From the NCBI GenBank assembly GCA_029975215.1, contig JARKPO010000018.1, positions 1-64,000 of the forward strand: DNA of 64,000 nucleotides, written 5' to 3'. Numbering within the stretch: the first letter of the stretch is position 1; the number at the start of each line of letters is the position of its first letter. Both the position numbers and the translations under genes were made by a program. This document shows, piece by piece, positions 18,017 to 27,070 of this stretch. Origin of the DNA: Levilinea sp. (GTDB lineage Bacteria; Chloroflexota; Anaerolineae; Anaerolineales; Anaerolineaceae). Under the pieces are notes generated by a model, which searched no databases, was not told the DNA's origin, and saw only the letters and a program-made list of their open reading frames with translations.

Positions 18017-20835
18017 GCCTGCGCCCGCTGACGGATTAGCTGCCGCCAGGCCGCCGCAAACCCCGCCCCCAATAAACAGCCCATCCCTACAAACCCCACG
18101 AGCTGCAGGAAGGCCGCTCCCTCCACGTTCCATTGAGGGGTATCCAGCAGCAGCAGAAGTGCATAGGCCGCCAATCCCCCCAAGGCCACACACAACCCCA
18201 ACCGCAGGCTCCAACGCGGCGAAAACCAGCGCCGCCCCACATACAGCGCTCCAAACCCGCTCCCCCAGGCAAGCAGCATAGCCAACAGCCAGCTCGCGGC
18301 CTTGGCTTCGGACGGTTTGGAGGTTTCTTCTGCCAAGGGGGTCGGCTGCGGCATTTGGGTGGGCATTTCTGTGGGTTCCATCGTGGGCGTGATGGGTAAA
18401 GTGGGGGTAATTTCCAGCACCACTGCCGCCTGCCCCGCGGCCACGTCCAGCCGCAGTTGCGTAGAAACCATCGCCGGATCGCTGGTCACGCGGATATCCA
18501 TCAGCCCTGGGCTTTGAATGCGGTACACGGCCCGCGCCACCCCCTGCACGGTGGTGGTTTCAATTTGCTGCACCGTGCCGCTGTCGCCGCCAAGGGTGAA
18601 CAAAAAGCGCACCACCGTCCCATCTGGCACGGGGTGGCGGTTGTGATCATAGATGATGCCGGTCTTCAGCGGCAGCGAATCGCCCACTTTGAACGTCGGT
18701 TCGGGTTCAGGCGTGGGGGTCAGCTCTGGCGTGACATGCTCAGGGGTGGGGATAACCGGCACGCCCGCCTCGCCTTCAGGCGGCTTCAGATCAATCATCA
18801 AAGGGATCACCTGGGTGGGGTCCGGGGACATGGCCGTGATCAGGTCATATCCCAGACCAGGCACCGATACCGGTAAAGCCCCCACCGCCGTCTGCTCCTG
18901 GAAGAGCAGACGCGCTGCCATATCCACAAAGGCCGGCTGCTTGCTGTACAGGGCATAATACGCAGTCAGTTTGGAAATATCGGTCGCATCCAAATAGTAA
19001 GGGGCGTTAAACGCGAATACAATCACCCGTTTATTGCGCACCAGATCCGGCCGTTCGGCCAGCAGCTGCCGCAGCGCGCGGGACTCGGTTTTAGACGCGT
19101 TGGTGTTCATAAAAGAGAACACCACCCAGTCTGTCAGCTTTAATTCTTGTGCCAGGGTTTCCGTCTTTTCGGGCGCGCCCCCATTCAGTAGCAGCCACAA
19201 ATCCATAAAACTGAAGGATGACAGCTTAAAGTTGATCACCTGCGCGCCGGCGTTCGGCCCGTACAGGCGCAGCACGGCACTTTCCAACGCACTGGCAGGG
19301 AAAAACTCCTGGGTCGGGCATTGACTGCACTGCTGCTGGCTGACCGTCTCGGTGATAAAAACGATGCGGTCCAAAATATCCGGCGGACGCGGCAGGCTCA
19401 CATTTAATTCCGTGGGGTCCGGGCTGAGCAGGGTCGCTGCGCGCTGGGCCACCTGAAACACAACCTCCTGCGATTTACCCACCTGGCTCAGCCTGTCCAC
19501 TGGCGGCGTCGTCGCTTCCAGGCTGAAGGCGCCGTACATACGCATCTTGATGGTCAAAATCCGCGTCACTGAGGCATCGACACGCTGGGCAAAAACCACA
19601 TCTTCACGGTATTTGGTGGCAAAGAACTCCAACGTGCGCACAATGGTGGTGTAGGTGTCTGCGTCCCCACTGGCGATAAAATTGTCCAGATAGAGCACAT
19701 CGTTGCCCGCCAAAAAGGCACTGCGCGCCACCTGCCGCGCGTCAAAAGCCTGCCCGGTGGGATCGAAGAAGCGCCGCACAGCCTGGCTGCCCAGGTCGTC
19801 GCTGATGACAATCCCACCCTGGTCCCGCCAGGTTTGGAACTGCGGCAGCCCCATTATCTGTTCAAACGCTGCCGGGTCAAAACTCACCGGGCGGGTGGTA
19901 GCGCGGATATTGCCCTGAAATCCCTGGTAGCGAATATGGGAGGTCAGCAGTCCATCCGCCATCGCATCTTCGTTGGGCGCGCTGCCGGTCACCGCAAAAA
20001 AGGGCGCCAATTCAATCTGCTTCAATTGCTCCAGAGACTTTCGCACGGTAGCCACTTCTTCCTGCGGCGGCCGGTCAGATCCACCTCGCCCGGGGAAGTT
20101 CTTGGCAATCACCGTCAGGCGGTGATTGCTGCCGGTGTGCAGACCGCTGATGTAGGCCTTGCCCATCTCACCCACCCAAAACGGGTCGCCCCCAAAGGTG
20201 CGGGTTCCCAAATCTTCCCCTGTCTCCGCCTGCACCACGTCCAACACATCCAGCGAAGGGCCGAACAGCAAATTGAAGCCCAGGGCTGAAAGCTCTTGCC
20301 CCAGGGTGGCTCCCACGTTCTTCGCCAGTTCCGGCGACCAGGTGGAACCAATGGCCATCTGGTTGGGCAGCGGCGTCAGCCCATTAAGGATCTGGTCATA
20401 GGGCGGGCCGTCGCCGTCCTGCGAAATGCCCACAAACAGGGGAATAAACTGCGGGGTGTACACGCTGGAGGTGGCCGTATTCACCAACTCCATCTGCGAG
20501 CTGCTCCAGGCGTTCTTTTGCAGCTCGTTGATCAACTGGTAGGTGTCCCCCACCGTGCCGTCTGGGCCGGTAAAATTATCATTGGCGGCTCGCAGCACCA
20601 CCCCCCCCACATGGTGGTTGACAATCAGGTCGTAGATGGGCGAGGATATGCCCGTCTGCCGGCCTTTGAAGGTCACCAGGAAAAGCTGCCCCACCCGCTC
20701 CTCCGGGGTCATCTTTTCCAGGATGCGCCGCACCTGCGTGGGCACATCGCTTTGTGCCTGCACAGGCTGCGCTGCCGGTCCCCAGGCAACCAAAAGCAAG
20801 GCCGCCGCCAGCAAACAGCGTGTCCATAAATCCAT
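18013..20835 (-). CDS. Secreted, membrane-anchored GH3-like protein with Ig-like and Thr/Pro-rich segments
   Basis: A 940-residue protein with a signal peptide (about residues 1-29, ending VQAQ). It has a glycoside hydrolase family 3 N-terminal barrel (about 35-420) and a second alpha/beta domain (about 440-690). A Pro/Glu/Thr linker leads to an invasin-like Ig fold (about 740-830), then another Thr/Pro stretch and three membrane helices. The nucleophile region is kept (ISDDLGSQ, Asp about 346). The NagZ-type KHFPGHG motif is instead [10 protein letters not shown] (about 245-254), losing both histidines. Activity on N-acetylhexosaminides or other glycosides is therefore uncertain. The start is uncertain: ATG 20835 has a weak RBS, and an in-frame TTG at 20853 has AAGGAG 13 nt upstream. 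It is last in the AAA-GDPD-GH3 operon. Confidence 0.85.
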   Translation of the reverse strand: MDLWTRCLLAAALLLVAWGPAAQPVQAQSDVPTQVRRILEKMTPEERVGQLFLVTFKGRQTGISSPIYDLIVNHHVGGVVLRAANDNFTGPDGTVGDTYQLINELQKNAWSSSQMELVNTATSSVYTPQFIPLFVGISQDGDGPPYDQILNGLTPLPNQMAIGSTWSPELAKNVGATLGQELSALGFNLLFGPSLDVLDVVQAETGEDLGTRTFGGDPFWVGEMGKAYISGLHTGSNHRLTVIAKNFPGRGGSDRPPQEEVATVRKSLEQLKQIELAPFFAVTGSAPNEDAMADGLLTSHIRYQGFQGNIRATTRPVSFDPAAFEQIMGLPQFQTWRDQGGIVISDDLGSQAVRRFFDPTGQAFDARQVARSAFLAGNDVLYLDNFIASGDADTYTTIVRTLEFFATKYREDVVFAQRVDASVTRILTIKMRMYGAFSLEATTPPVDRLSQVGKSQEVVFQVAQRAATLLSPDPTELNVSLPRPPDILDRIVFITETVSQQQCSQCPTQEFFPASALESAVLRLYGPNAGAQVINFKLSSFSFMDLWLLLNGGAPEKTETLAQELKLTDWVVFSFMNTNASKTESRALRQLLAERPDLVRNKRVIVFAFNAPYYLDATDISKLTAYYALYSKQPAFVDMAARLLFQEQTAVGALPVSVPGLGYDLITAMSPDPTQVIPLMIDLKPPEGEAGVPVIPTPEHVTPELTPTPEPEPTFKVGDSLPLKTGIIYDHNRHPVPDGTVVRFLFTLGGDSGTVQQIETTTVQGVARAVYRIQSPGLMDIRVTSDPAMVSTQLRLDVAAGQAAVVLEITPTLPITPTMEPTEMPTQMPQPTPLAEETSKPSEAKAASWLLAMLLAWGSGFGALYVGRRWFSPRWSLRLGLCVALGGLAAYALLLLLDTPQWNVEGAAFLQLVGFVGMGCLLGAGFAAAWRQLIRQRAQA

Positions 20836-20896
20836 CCTGAATCGGCAAGGCGGCCTCAATGCTTCTAAAAATCTCCTTACCTGAAAAATCAAAGGG

Positions 20897-21673
20897 CTAA
20901 CCCGCCGCAGCGGCTGCCCCATCCTGCTCATTTAGAATCTGGCGGGCCAGTCGCGGGTCATCCGTGAAGATGCCGTCCACACCGTCACGGAACAACCGGC
21001 GCATATCGTCTGGGTCATTCACCGTCCATACATGCACGCGCCGCCCCATGCGGTGCTGAGCAGTGATCAGCTCGGTGGTCGTATCCGCAACATAGGGATG
21101 CAGAATGGCCGGGGCAATCCGCCGTCCAAAAGGTGAGCGCGCCAAAAAGCCCGCCCAACCCACATCCGCCAGCAGCCCCGCGGGCACATCCGGCATCCAG
21201 CGCCGCACCTTGAGAATGTTCAGCGAGAGGAAGGAAGAAAACAGTACATTCTCTTCCATGTGGTATTGGCGCACCAGATCCACCACTTTTTCCACCAAGG
21301 CATCGCGCGGGGTGGTGTAGTTGGTCAACTCAATGTTAATGAAAAGCTGCTGACCCACCGCCTCAAACACTTCGGCCAGGGTCGGAACCTGTTCACCGGC
21401 AAATTCCGCCGAAAACCAGCTCCCCGCATCCAAAGCGCGCACCTGTGCAAAGCTGTGATCTTTTAACAAGCCGTGCCCGTTGGTGGTGCGGTCCAGGGCG
21501 GTGTCGTGCAGCACCACCACTTCACCGTCAGCCGTCAGCTTCACGTCCAGTTCAATGGCATCCGCGCCGTGTTCAACGGCCAGCCGGAAAGAGGATAGGG
21601 TATTTTCAGGGGCGTGGGCTTTTGCGCCCCGGTGGGCAAAAAGAACGGGTTTAGGAAGGGATTCGAGGGTCAT
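20897..21673 (-). CDS. Glycerophosphodiester phosphodiesterase (GDPD)
   Basis: A 258-residue TIM-barrel enzyme that hydrolyses glycerophosphodiesters to glycerol-3-phosphate and an alcohol. The catalytic and metal residues are in FAHRGAKAHAPENTL, in the IELDVKLTADGEVVVLHD stretch and in DRTTNGHG. The C-terminal barrel strand VHVWTVNDPDDMRRL and GVDGIFTDDP are also typical. There is no signal peptide, so it acts in the cytoplasm on recycled lipid headgroups or wall fragments. Its ATG overlaps the stop of the AAA+ gene (ATGA), so the two are co-translated; the GH3-like gene begins about 60 bp after its stop. Confidence 0.95.
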   Translation of the reverse strand: MTLESLPKPVLFAHRGAKAHAPENTLSSFRLAVEHGADAIELDVKLTADGEVVVLHDTALDRTTNGHGLLKDHSFAQVRALDAGSWFSAEFAGEQVPTLAEVFEAVGQQLFINIELTNYTTPRDALVEKVVDLVRQYHMEENVLFSSFLSLNILKVRRWMPDVPAGLLADVGWAGFLARSPFGRRIAPAILHPYVADTTTELITAQHRMGRRVHVWTVNDPDDMRRLFRDGVDGIFTDDPRLARQILNEQDGAAAAAG

Positions 21674-23010
21674 AGGTCCACAAAATAGGCTTCACAGGCA
21701 GCATCGATGAGTTCAGTGGTCATAGAAGGTTCCACAGAGACGTAACGCGCCACATCCACAATCTGATCGCAGATATCGCGGGGGTGCGAGGCGCGCATTT
21801 TCCGATTATGTTTGATATACCATTCCTGCAGCAGATACGCCAGGCCCTGATCGCTGTAGGCCACACCCTTGGCAGCCGCCACCCGCCGGAAAATCTCGCG
21901 GTATTCTTCATAGGTGGGGTCGCCGATCTCAATTTTATGGCGCAGCCGCCGCAGAAATGCCTCATCCACCAGGTCGCGCGGCGGCAGGTTGGTGGAGAAA
22001 ATGACCAGCACATCAAAAGGTACTTCTACTTTGCGGCCTGTGTGCAGGGTCAGGTAATCAATGCGGCTTTCCAGCGGCACAATCCAGCGGTTGAGCAAGT
22101 CGCGCGGACGCACCTGTTGGCGGCCAAAGTCGTCAATCAGCAAGATCCCACCGTTGGCTTTCACCTGGAAAGGCGCCTCGTAGAATTTGCTGTTCTCCTC
22201 ATATACCAAGTCCAGCCCCGCCAGAGTCAGCTCACCGCCGGTGATAATGAATGGCCGCGAAATACGCACCCAACGCGGGTCGCGCCGCTGGTTGGCGCGC
22301 AGAACCCCCGTCGAGCTGGCGGGCAGCTCTTCTTCAGGCGAAAGCTGGTGGTTCACCGAGTCGTAGAGTTTAATCACCTGTCCGTCTACATACAGGGCAT
22401 AGGGAATGTACATAAACTGGCTCAAAATCAAGTTGCCAATCGCCTTGGCCACGCTGGATTTGCCGTCCCCTGGCGGGCCGTATAAGAAAATGGAGGTGCC
22501 CGAATTGACCGCCGGGCCTAACCGTCCGTAAGTTTTTTCAGAAAGCACCATGTGAGAAAGCACCTGATGCATCAGGCGTGATGTCACCTGGGTGCGCCCG
22601 CGGCTTTGGCGGCGGCATGCATCGTTGTACACCTGCAGCGGAACCGGGGCTGGCCCAGCGTATTGGCTGCGGTCCAGCGCCTCGCGCGCTCGCGCAATCC
22701 CCGCTCCCGTGATCGCATAAAGATAGGCCCCTTCCCCTAACCCCGTGGAAGAAGAGCGCACTTCCACCAGCTTCTCGCGCTTGAGAGATTCCAACACCTG
22801 ATCCACCACCCCCGCGAAAGGCAGGGCGATCTGCTCGGCGATCTTGAAGCCGGTCAGGTATCCTTCGTAATACATTACCTTCAAAATATGGTCTTGAATC
22901 CACAAGAACGACAGACCCGTATCCTCCACCCGTGTGACGGGCGGCGGGACATAGGGAGCCGCATTCGTGTTCGGCTCCAGACTTGCGGAACGCGGAGGCA
23001 TTTTGCTCAT
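21670..23010 (-). CDS. AAA+ ATPase with N-terminal winged helix
   Basis: A 446-residue protein. Residues about 30-120 look like a winged-helix module (LSFLWIQDHILKVMYYEG, then GFKIAEQIALPFAGVVDQVLE cut by a turn). The AAA+ core carries Walker A GPPGDGKSS (about 190) and Walker B ILLIDDFGRQ, a sensor-1 region FSTNLPPRDL, an arginine-finger-like FLRRLRHKI and a C-terminal lid domain. It resembles a widespread but little-characterised group of bacterial AAA+ proteins. The start at 23010 (MSKMPPR) has GAGGG just upstream; an earlier TTG at 23028 is less likely. It is first of the AAA-GDPD-GH3 operon and coupled to GDPD by ATGA. Its mechanical substrate is unknown. Confidence 0.85.
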   Translation of the reverse strand: MSKMPPRSASLEPNTNAAPYVPPPVTRVEDTGLSFLWIQDHILKVMYYEGYLTGFKIAEQIALPFAGVVDQVLESLKREKLVEVRSSSTGLGEGAYLYAITGAGIARAREALDRSQYAGPAPVPLQVYNDACRRQSRGRTQVTSRLMHQVLSHMVLSEKTYGRLGPAVNSGTSIFLYGPPGDGKSSVAKAIGNLILSQFMYIPYALYVDGQVIKLYDSVNHQLSPEEELPASSTGVLRANQRRDPRWVRISRPFIITGGELTLAGLDLVYEENSKFYEAPFQVKANGGILLIDDFGRQQVRPRDLLNRWIVPLESRIDYLTLHTGRKVEVPFDVLVIFSTNLPPRDLVDEAFLRRLRHKIEIGDPTYEEYREIFRRVAAAKGVAYSDQGLAYLLQEWYIKHNRKMRASHPRDICDQIVDVARYVSVEPSMTTELIDAACEAYFVDL

Positions 23011-23136
23011 TCTTCCCTCACGTGTCAATCAGGGTGGGTTCAGCTACGCCCTTAAATTATAGCACGCCTCCCCCCTTCCGCCCTGCCAGTACTCTGCAAT
23101 AACTTAACAATTCCCTGACCTTTTGAGCCGTAAACC

Positions 23137-23165
23137 TTGCCTCGCTGTGCCTGTTCCCGTATAAT
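23137..23165 (+). promoter_or_regulatory. Promoter of the GT2 glycosyltransferase (TTGCCT - 17 nt - TATAAT), likely leaderless
   Basis: TTGCCT (23137-23142) and TATAAT (23160-23165) are spaced by 17 nt. The -10 ends 7 nt before ATG 23173, so the transcript should start at the initiation codon; no Shine-Dalgarno is present. Confidence 0.65.
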
Positions 23166-23172
23166 TCAATTC

Positions 23173-23856
23173 ATGAATGTGACCGTGATCATCCCCGTTT
23201 ATAATGAAATCAAGACCATCCACGAGATTGTCCAGCGCGTCAAAGCCACGCAACTCGTGCAGGAAATTGTCATCGTGGACGACGGCTCCACCGATGGAAC
23301 CCGTGCGGTCCTGGCCGAAATGGACGGAAAAGAGGGCGTTCGCGTCATCCTGCACGAGAAAAACGGCGGAAAAGGCGCAGCCCTGCGCACCGGCATTCAA
23401 GCCGCCACCGGGGATGTGGTCATCATCCAGGATGCCGACCTCGAATATGACCCGCGCGACTACCCGGCTCTGCTTAAGCCGATTCAAGAAGGCATCGCCG
23501 ACGTGGTGTACGGTTCGCGCTTCCTGGGCGGCGCCCGTCGGCCGATCCTCTTCTGGAACATGGTTGCTAACAAGATCCTGACCTTCATCACCAACATTCT
23601 GTACAACAATATCCTGTCGGATATGGAAACCGGCTACAAGGTCTTCCGCCGCTCCATCGTTAAAGACATCACCTTCCACGCCCGCCGCTTTGAATTTGAG
23701 CCAGAATTCACCGCCAAAATCCTCAAGCGCAACATCCGCATCTTCGAAGTGCCCATCACTTTTAACCCGCGCCTGTACTCCGAGGGCAAAAAGATCAAGA
23801 TGGGAGACGCCTTTGAAGCTTTATGGGCGCTGCTGAAGTATCGTTTCGTAGAATAA
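23173..23856 (+). CDS. Family 2 glycosyltransferase (dolichyl/polyprenyl-phosphate sugar synthase-like)
   Basis: A 227-residue GT-A fold enzyme of family GT2 with no C-terminal membrane domain. It begins [12 protein letters not shown] and shows the nucleotide-sugar site [11 protein letters not shown], then [15 protein letters not shown] and the metal-binding QDADLEYDP. The acceptor-side segment VYGSRFLGG and the [12 protein letters not shown] motif are typical of enzymes that move a sugar from a nucleotide to a polyprenyl phosphate, as in DPM1 and related proteins. A role in glycolipid or surface-glycan synthesis is inferred. The start follows the promoter directly with no leader. It is divergent from the AAA-GDPD-GH3 operon. 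Confidence 0.92.
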   Translation: MNVTVIIPVYNEIKTIHEIVQRVKATQLVQEIVIVDDGSTDGTRAVLAEMDGKEGVRVILHEKNGGKGAALRTGIQAATGDVVIIQDADLEYDPRDYPALLKPIQEGIADVVYGSRFLGGARRPILFWNMVANKILTFITNILYNNILSDMETGYKVFRRSIVKDITFHARRFEFEPEFTAKILKRNIRIFEVPITFNPRLYSEGKKIKMGDAFEALWALLKYRFVE

Positions 23857-23910
23857 AACAATCGAGGGCTGCTGCCTCCAGCTCCCAGCCGATACAACGA
23901 TGCTGGTCGG

Positions 23911-23928
23911 GCCGCCTGTGAGGGCGGC
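23911..23928 (+). terminator. Possible terminator between the GT2 and MFS genes
   Basis: A short GCCGCC-TGTGAG-GGCGGC hairpin followed by TGAATTTT, 54 bp after the GT2 stop. The stem is only 6 bp. Confidence 0.4.
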
Positions 23929-23958
23929 TGAATTTTGAATTGGATGAGGACAAGCATC

Positions 23959-25191
23959 GTGACCAACCCGTTCTTCAAGCGCGTACGCGCCGTTTATAAG
24001 TATTACCCCATGCAGTTCTGGCTGCTCATGGCTGGCATGCTGGTCAGCCGCATTGGCATGGGCATGATCTGGCCTTTTCTGACGATCTATCTAAAAACTA
24101 AGCTGGGCCTGCCCCTCACCACCATCACCGCTCTGCTTACCCTGGATTCCATCATGTCCATCATCGCCTCTTTCCTGGCAGGCACCGTTACCGACCGCCT
24201 GGGGCGCAAATGGGTTATGGTGGTCAGCCTGAGCATGATGGGCATTGTCTACGCCTTGATGAGCCAGGCTCACACCCTGGGCGCCTTCGCCATTCTCATG
24301 GCCCTGCGCGGGCTGGCTGTGCCCATGTATCAGGTGGGCGCCGACGCCATGATCGCCGATCTGATCCCCAACGAGCAGCGCGCCGAAGCTTATTCGCTGC
24401 TGCGCATGGTCAGCAACACCGGCATTGCCATCGGCCCCGCCATCGGCGGTTTCATTGCCGCCACCTCTTACGGCATCGCGTTCATGATCGCCGCCTTCTC
24501 TCTGCTCCTTTTCAGTTCCCTGGTCGGTTTTGGCATGCGCGAAACCATCCCTGCCGAGGCTGCTGCCCAGGCCCGCATTGGCGATGGAGGGTATCTGACC
24601 GTTTTCCGCGACCGCTTCTTCCTGTGGTTCGTGGGCGCATTCACCATGACCGGTATGGCCTCCTCTTTGGTCTTTGCCTTATTGCCCCTCTATACCAAAG
24701 AGAATTTTCAACTGCCCGAAACTCAAACCGGCCTGCTCATGACCGTCAACGCCACCATGGTGGTGCTCTTCCAGGTGCTGGTCACCCGCTGGACCAAACG
24801 GCACCGCCCGCTGGCCATGTTAACCATGGGTGCGCTCTTTTATGCCGTAGGCATCGGCGGTATGGCCGCGGGGTCTGCCTTCCCTCACTTCGCCGTCAGT
24901 ATGGCCGTGATGACCATCGGCGAGCTGATCGTGGCGCCCACCTCCACAAGCCTGGCGTCCAGTCTAGCCCCCGCGTCCATGCGCGGACGCTATATGAGCG
25001 TCTTCAGTCTGGGCTGGGGCATCAGCCACGGTCTGGGACCGGTGGTGGGCGGCATGCTCAACGATCTCATCGCCCCCATTGCCATCTGGTACGGCGGCAT
25101 GGTGTGGGGGCTGCTGTCTGCCGGGCTATATTTCATCCTCTACCGCCGACGCAAAGCCAGCGAAAACAGAGCGTCTGCTCAGCCTGTCTGA
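23959..25191 (+). CDS. Major facilitator superfamily transporter
   Basis: About 410 residues with 12 predicted membrane helices. The MFS motif A between helices 2 and 3 is present (GTVTDRLGRKWVM), and a second copy-like loop sits in the C-half (TRWTKRHRPLAM). It resembles drug/metabolite efflux MFS proteins of the MdtG/YfcJ kind, but substrate cannot be inferred. The start is uncertain: GTG 23959 has GAGG 9 nt upstream, whereas ATG 23944 (five codons earlier) has no RBS. It follows the GT2 gene by about 100 bp with a weak hairpin between. Confidence 0.93.
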   Translation: MTNPFFKRVRAVYKYYPMQFWLLMAGMLVSRIGMGMIWPFLTIYLKTKLGLPLTTITALLTLDSIMSIIASFLAGTVTDRLGRKWVMVVSLSMMGIVYALMSQAHTLGAFAILMALRGLAVPMYQVGADAMIADLIPNEQRAEAYSLLRMVSNTGIAIGPAIGGFIAATSYGIAFMIAAFSLLLFSSLVGFGMRETIPAEAAAQARIGDGGYLTVFRDRFFLWFVGAFTMTGMASSLVFALLPLYTKENFQLPETQTGLLMTVNATMVVLFQVLVTRWTKRHRPLAMLTMGALFYAVGIGGMAAGSAFPHFAVSMAVMTIGELIVAPTSTSLASSLAPASMRGRYMSVFSLGWGISHGLGPVVGGMLNDLIAPIAIWYGGMVWGLLSAGLYFILYRRRKASENRASAQPV

Positions 25192-25222
25192 TTCTCCCCC
25201 TGCAGTACCGTTTGAAATCAAA

Positions 25223-25245
25223 CGCCAGCCCATCTGCGGCTGGCG
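25223..25245. terminator. Hairpin between convergent MFS and recJ genes
   Basis: CGCCAGCC-CATCTGC-GGCTGGCG between two convergent genes, with CTGTTATTTCT on the plus-strand side. It could end both transcripts. Confidence 0.5.
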
Positions 25246-25269
25246 CTGTTATTTCTGTCTGCGGATGAG

Positions 25270-26973
25270 TCACGCCGCGGGTTTCAGATCACGAATGTTG
25301 AGCTGCAAGCTTTCGCGCCCCATAAAGACGTTCTTTTCGAAGGCGTACAGCAAATCCACCCGCTCCGGCATCTGCTCGGCCCAGTACCCCAAACGGAATC
25401 CGATCGCATCGTAGAGCAGTCCGCGGCCGTCACTCACCGTCAGGCGCAAATGCTGCTGCTCGCGTCCCACCGTCTTAAATCGCCGCACCTGCAGGCCGCG
25501 GGTCACAAAATATACGCCGTGGTTGGCCATGCCGGTCGGTTCAATTTGATCCATCAGCGGCAGCAGTTCCGGGCGCAGATCGCGCAGTTCCAGCGCCAGG
25601 TCTGCCCGCACCACCGGCATCAGTTCACGGCCGTCCAGTTCGCGGTGAGCGATCTCCTGCAGGCGGCTGACCAGCTCTTCCACATCCTCATTGCGCACCG
25701 TCAGGCCTGCCGCCATCGAATGGCCGCCGTGCCGCACCAGCAAATCGGCGCATTCGTCCAACGCCTGGGTGATATGAAATTCTGGGATGCTGCGGCAGGA
25801 CGCGCGCGTAAATTCCTCACCGCGCGCCCCCACCACCGACGGGCGGTAATACAGTTCTGTCAGTCGCGAGGCCACCAGCCCCACCACGCCCATGTTAAAT
25901 TCCGGCGAAGCCGCAAAAACCAGATGCGCCGCGGGCCGTTCGGCCATTTGCTCTTCGGCCACTCGCTGCATGAATAGAGTCAGGTCCTGGCGCTGCCGGT
26001 TCTGATCATCCAGATGCTGCGCCATCAAAGAGGCCCGTTCGGCGTCCTCCTCATCCAACAGGTGGAAAGACGCCAGCGCCGATTCCAGCCGACCGGCCGC
26101 GTTCAGCCGCGGCCCCAGGCCAAAACCGATGTCGCGCGCCGTGATTTTGTTTAACTGAATCTCAGCCGCCCCCGCCAGCGAGGCCAGCCCCCGCCGCGAC
26201 CCCTGACGCATGCGCCGCAGCCCGGCCTTCACCAGCGAACGGTTTTCCCCCACCAGCGGCACAATATCCGCCACCGTCCCCACCGCCACCAGATCCAGCC
26301 AATCTTCCGCCGTGCAGCCTTCCAGCGGTCTGCGCGTCAGCAGCGCCTCTACGATCTTATATGCCACCCCCACCCCGGCCAGGTTGGTATCGGGGTAGGT
26401 GTTATCGGGCCGTTTGGGCGAAATCACCCCAAAGGCAGCCGGAACTTCTACGTGCGGCTCGTGGTGGTCGCTGATGATCAAATCCACCCCCAGCCGCCGC
26501 GCCAGATGGGCCTCGGCGGGCGAGCGGATGCCGCAGTCTACAGTCACCACCACCTGCGCGCCTTCCGCGGCCAGCCCCTCCAGCGCCTCGCAGTTCAGGC
26601 CGTAACCCTCTTCAAAGCGGTTGGGGATGTATTCGCGCACCTGCCCCCCCAGCCTGCGCAGCACCTGCACCATCATCACCGTGGCGGTCACCCCATCCAC
26701 GTCATAATCGCCGTAGACCACGATCTGCTCGCCGCGGTCCACCGCCAACAACAGCCGTTCCACCACCGCTTCCATATCCTGCAGCAGCCACGGGTCGTAC
26801 AGCGAGCCTTCCCAATTCAGATAGCGCTCCGCGTCTTCAGCGGTGGTAATCCCGCGGTTGTGCAGCAAACGCCGCAGCACAAAGGGGTATTTGCCCAATG
26901 CTGCTTCCACTTCCATCGGGATCGGGTTCTCGTTCTCAGAAATCAGCCACCGCTTTTCAACTTGAGTCTGCAT
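25270..26973 (-). CDS. recJ: Single-stranded-DNA-specific exonuclease RecJ
   Basis: A 567-residue 5'-3' exonuclease of the DHH superfamily, used in recombination and mismatch or base-excision repair. Conserved motifs: I VVYGDYDVDGVTA, II VTVDCGI, III the DHH site LIISDHHEPH, and PNTNLAGVG-like PDTNLAGVGVAYK. The DHHA1 motif GGHSMAAGLT lies near residue 420, with a C-terminal OB fold. Length is usual for RecJ. The start ATG 26973 has TGGAG 5 nt upstream and a TATACT box about 33 nt before it. It is divergent from the SLC13 gene. Confidence 0.96.
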   Translation of the reverse strand: MQTQVEKRWLISENENPIPMEVEAALGKYPFVLRRLLHNRGITTAEDAERYLNWEGSLYDPWLLQDMEAVVERLLLAVDRGEQIVVYGDYDVDGVTATVMMVQVLRRLGGQVREYIPNRFEEGYGLNCEALEGLAAEGAQVVVTVDCGIRSPAEAHLARRLGVDLIISDHHEPHVEVPAAFGVISPKRPDNTYPDTNLAGVGVAYKIVEALLTRRPLEGCTAEDWLDLVAVGTVADIVPLVGENRSLVKAGLRRMRQGSRRGLASLAGAAEIQLNKITARDIGFGLGPRLNAAGRLESALASFHLLDEEDAERASLMAQHLDDQNRQRQDLTLFMQRVAEEQMAERPAAHLVFAASPEFNMGVVGLVASRLTELYYRPSVVGARGEEFTRASCRSIPEFHITQALDECADLLVRHGGHSMAAGLTVRNEDVEELVSRLQEIAHRELDGRELMPVVRADLALELRDLRPELLPLMDQIEPTGMANHGVYFVTRGLQVRRFKTVGREQQHLRLTVSDGRGLLYDAIGFRLGYWAEQMPERVDLLYAFEKNVFMGRESLQLNIRDLKPAA

Positions 26974-27005
26974 CAGCGCTCCATCTGCATCCGTGGGGTC
27001 TGCCT

Positions 27006-27011
27006 AGTATA
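27006..27011 (-). promoter_or_regulatory. -10 box (TATACT) of recJ
   Basis: TATACT on the minus strand gives a leader of about 25 nt that contains the GGAG ribosome-binding site of recJ. Confidence 0.45.
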
Positions 27012-27054
27012 TCCCGCTCACTGCGGAAGGGCAAGGAAACCAACCTGCTCATAG

Positions 27055-27060
27055 TATAAT
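27055..27060 (+). promoter_or_regulatory. -10 box (TATAAT) of the SLC13-tgt-uppP operon
   Basis: A consensus TATAAT ends 10 nt before ATG 27071. The transcript leader would be only about 3 nt, with no Shine-Dalgarno. Confidence 0.5.
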
Positions 27061-27070
27061 CATAGCGCTT

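Noticed and set aside
20836-20931. Upstream extension of the GH3-like gene (start at 20931)
   Set aside because: It would overlap the GDPD gene, has no signal-peptide features and no RBS; the hydrophobic signal core begins after 20835.
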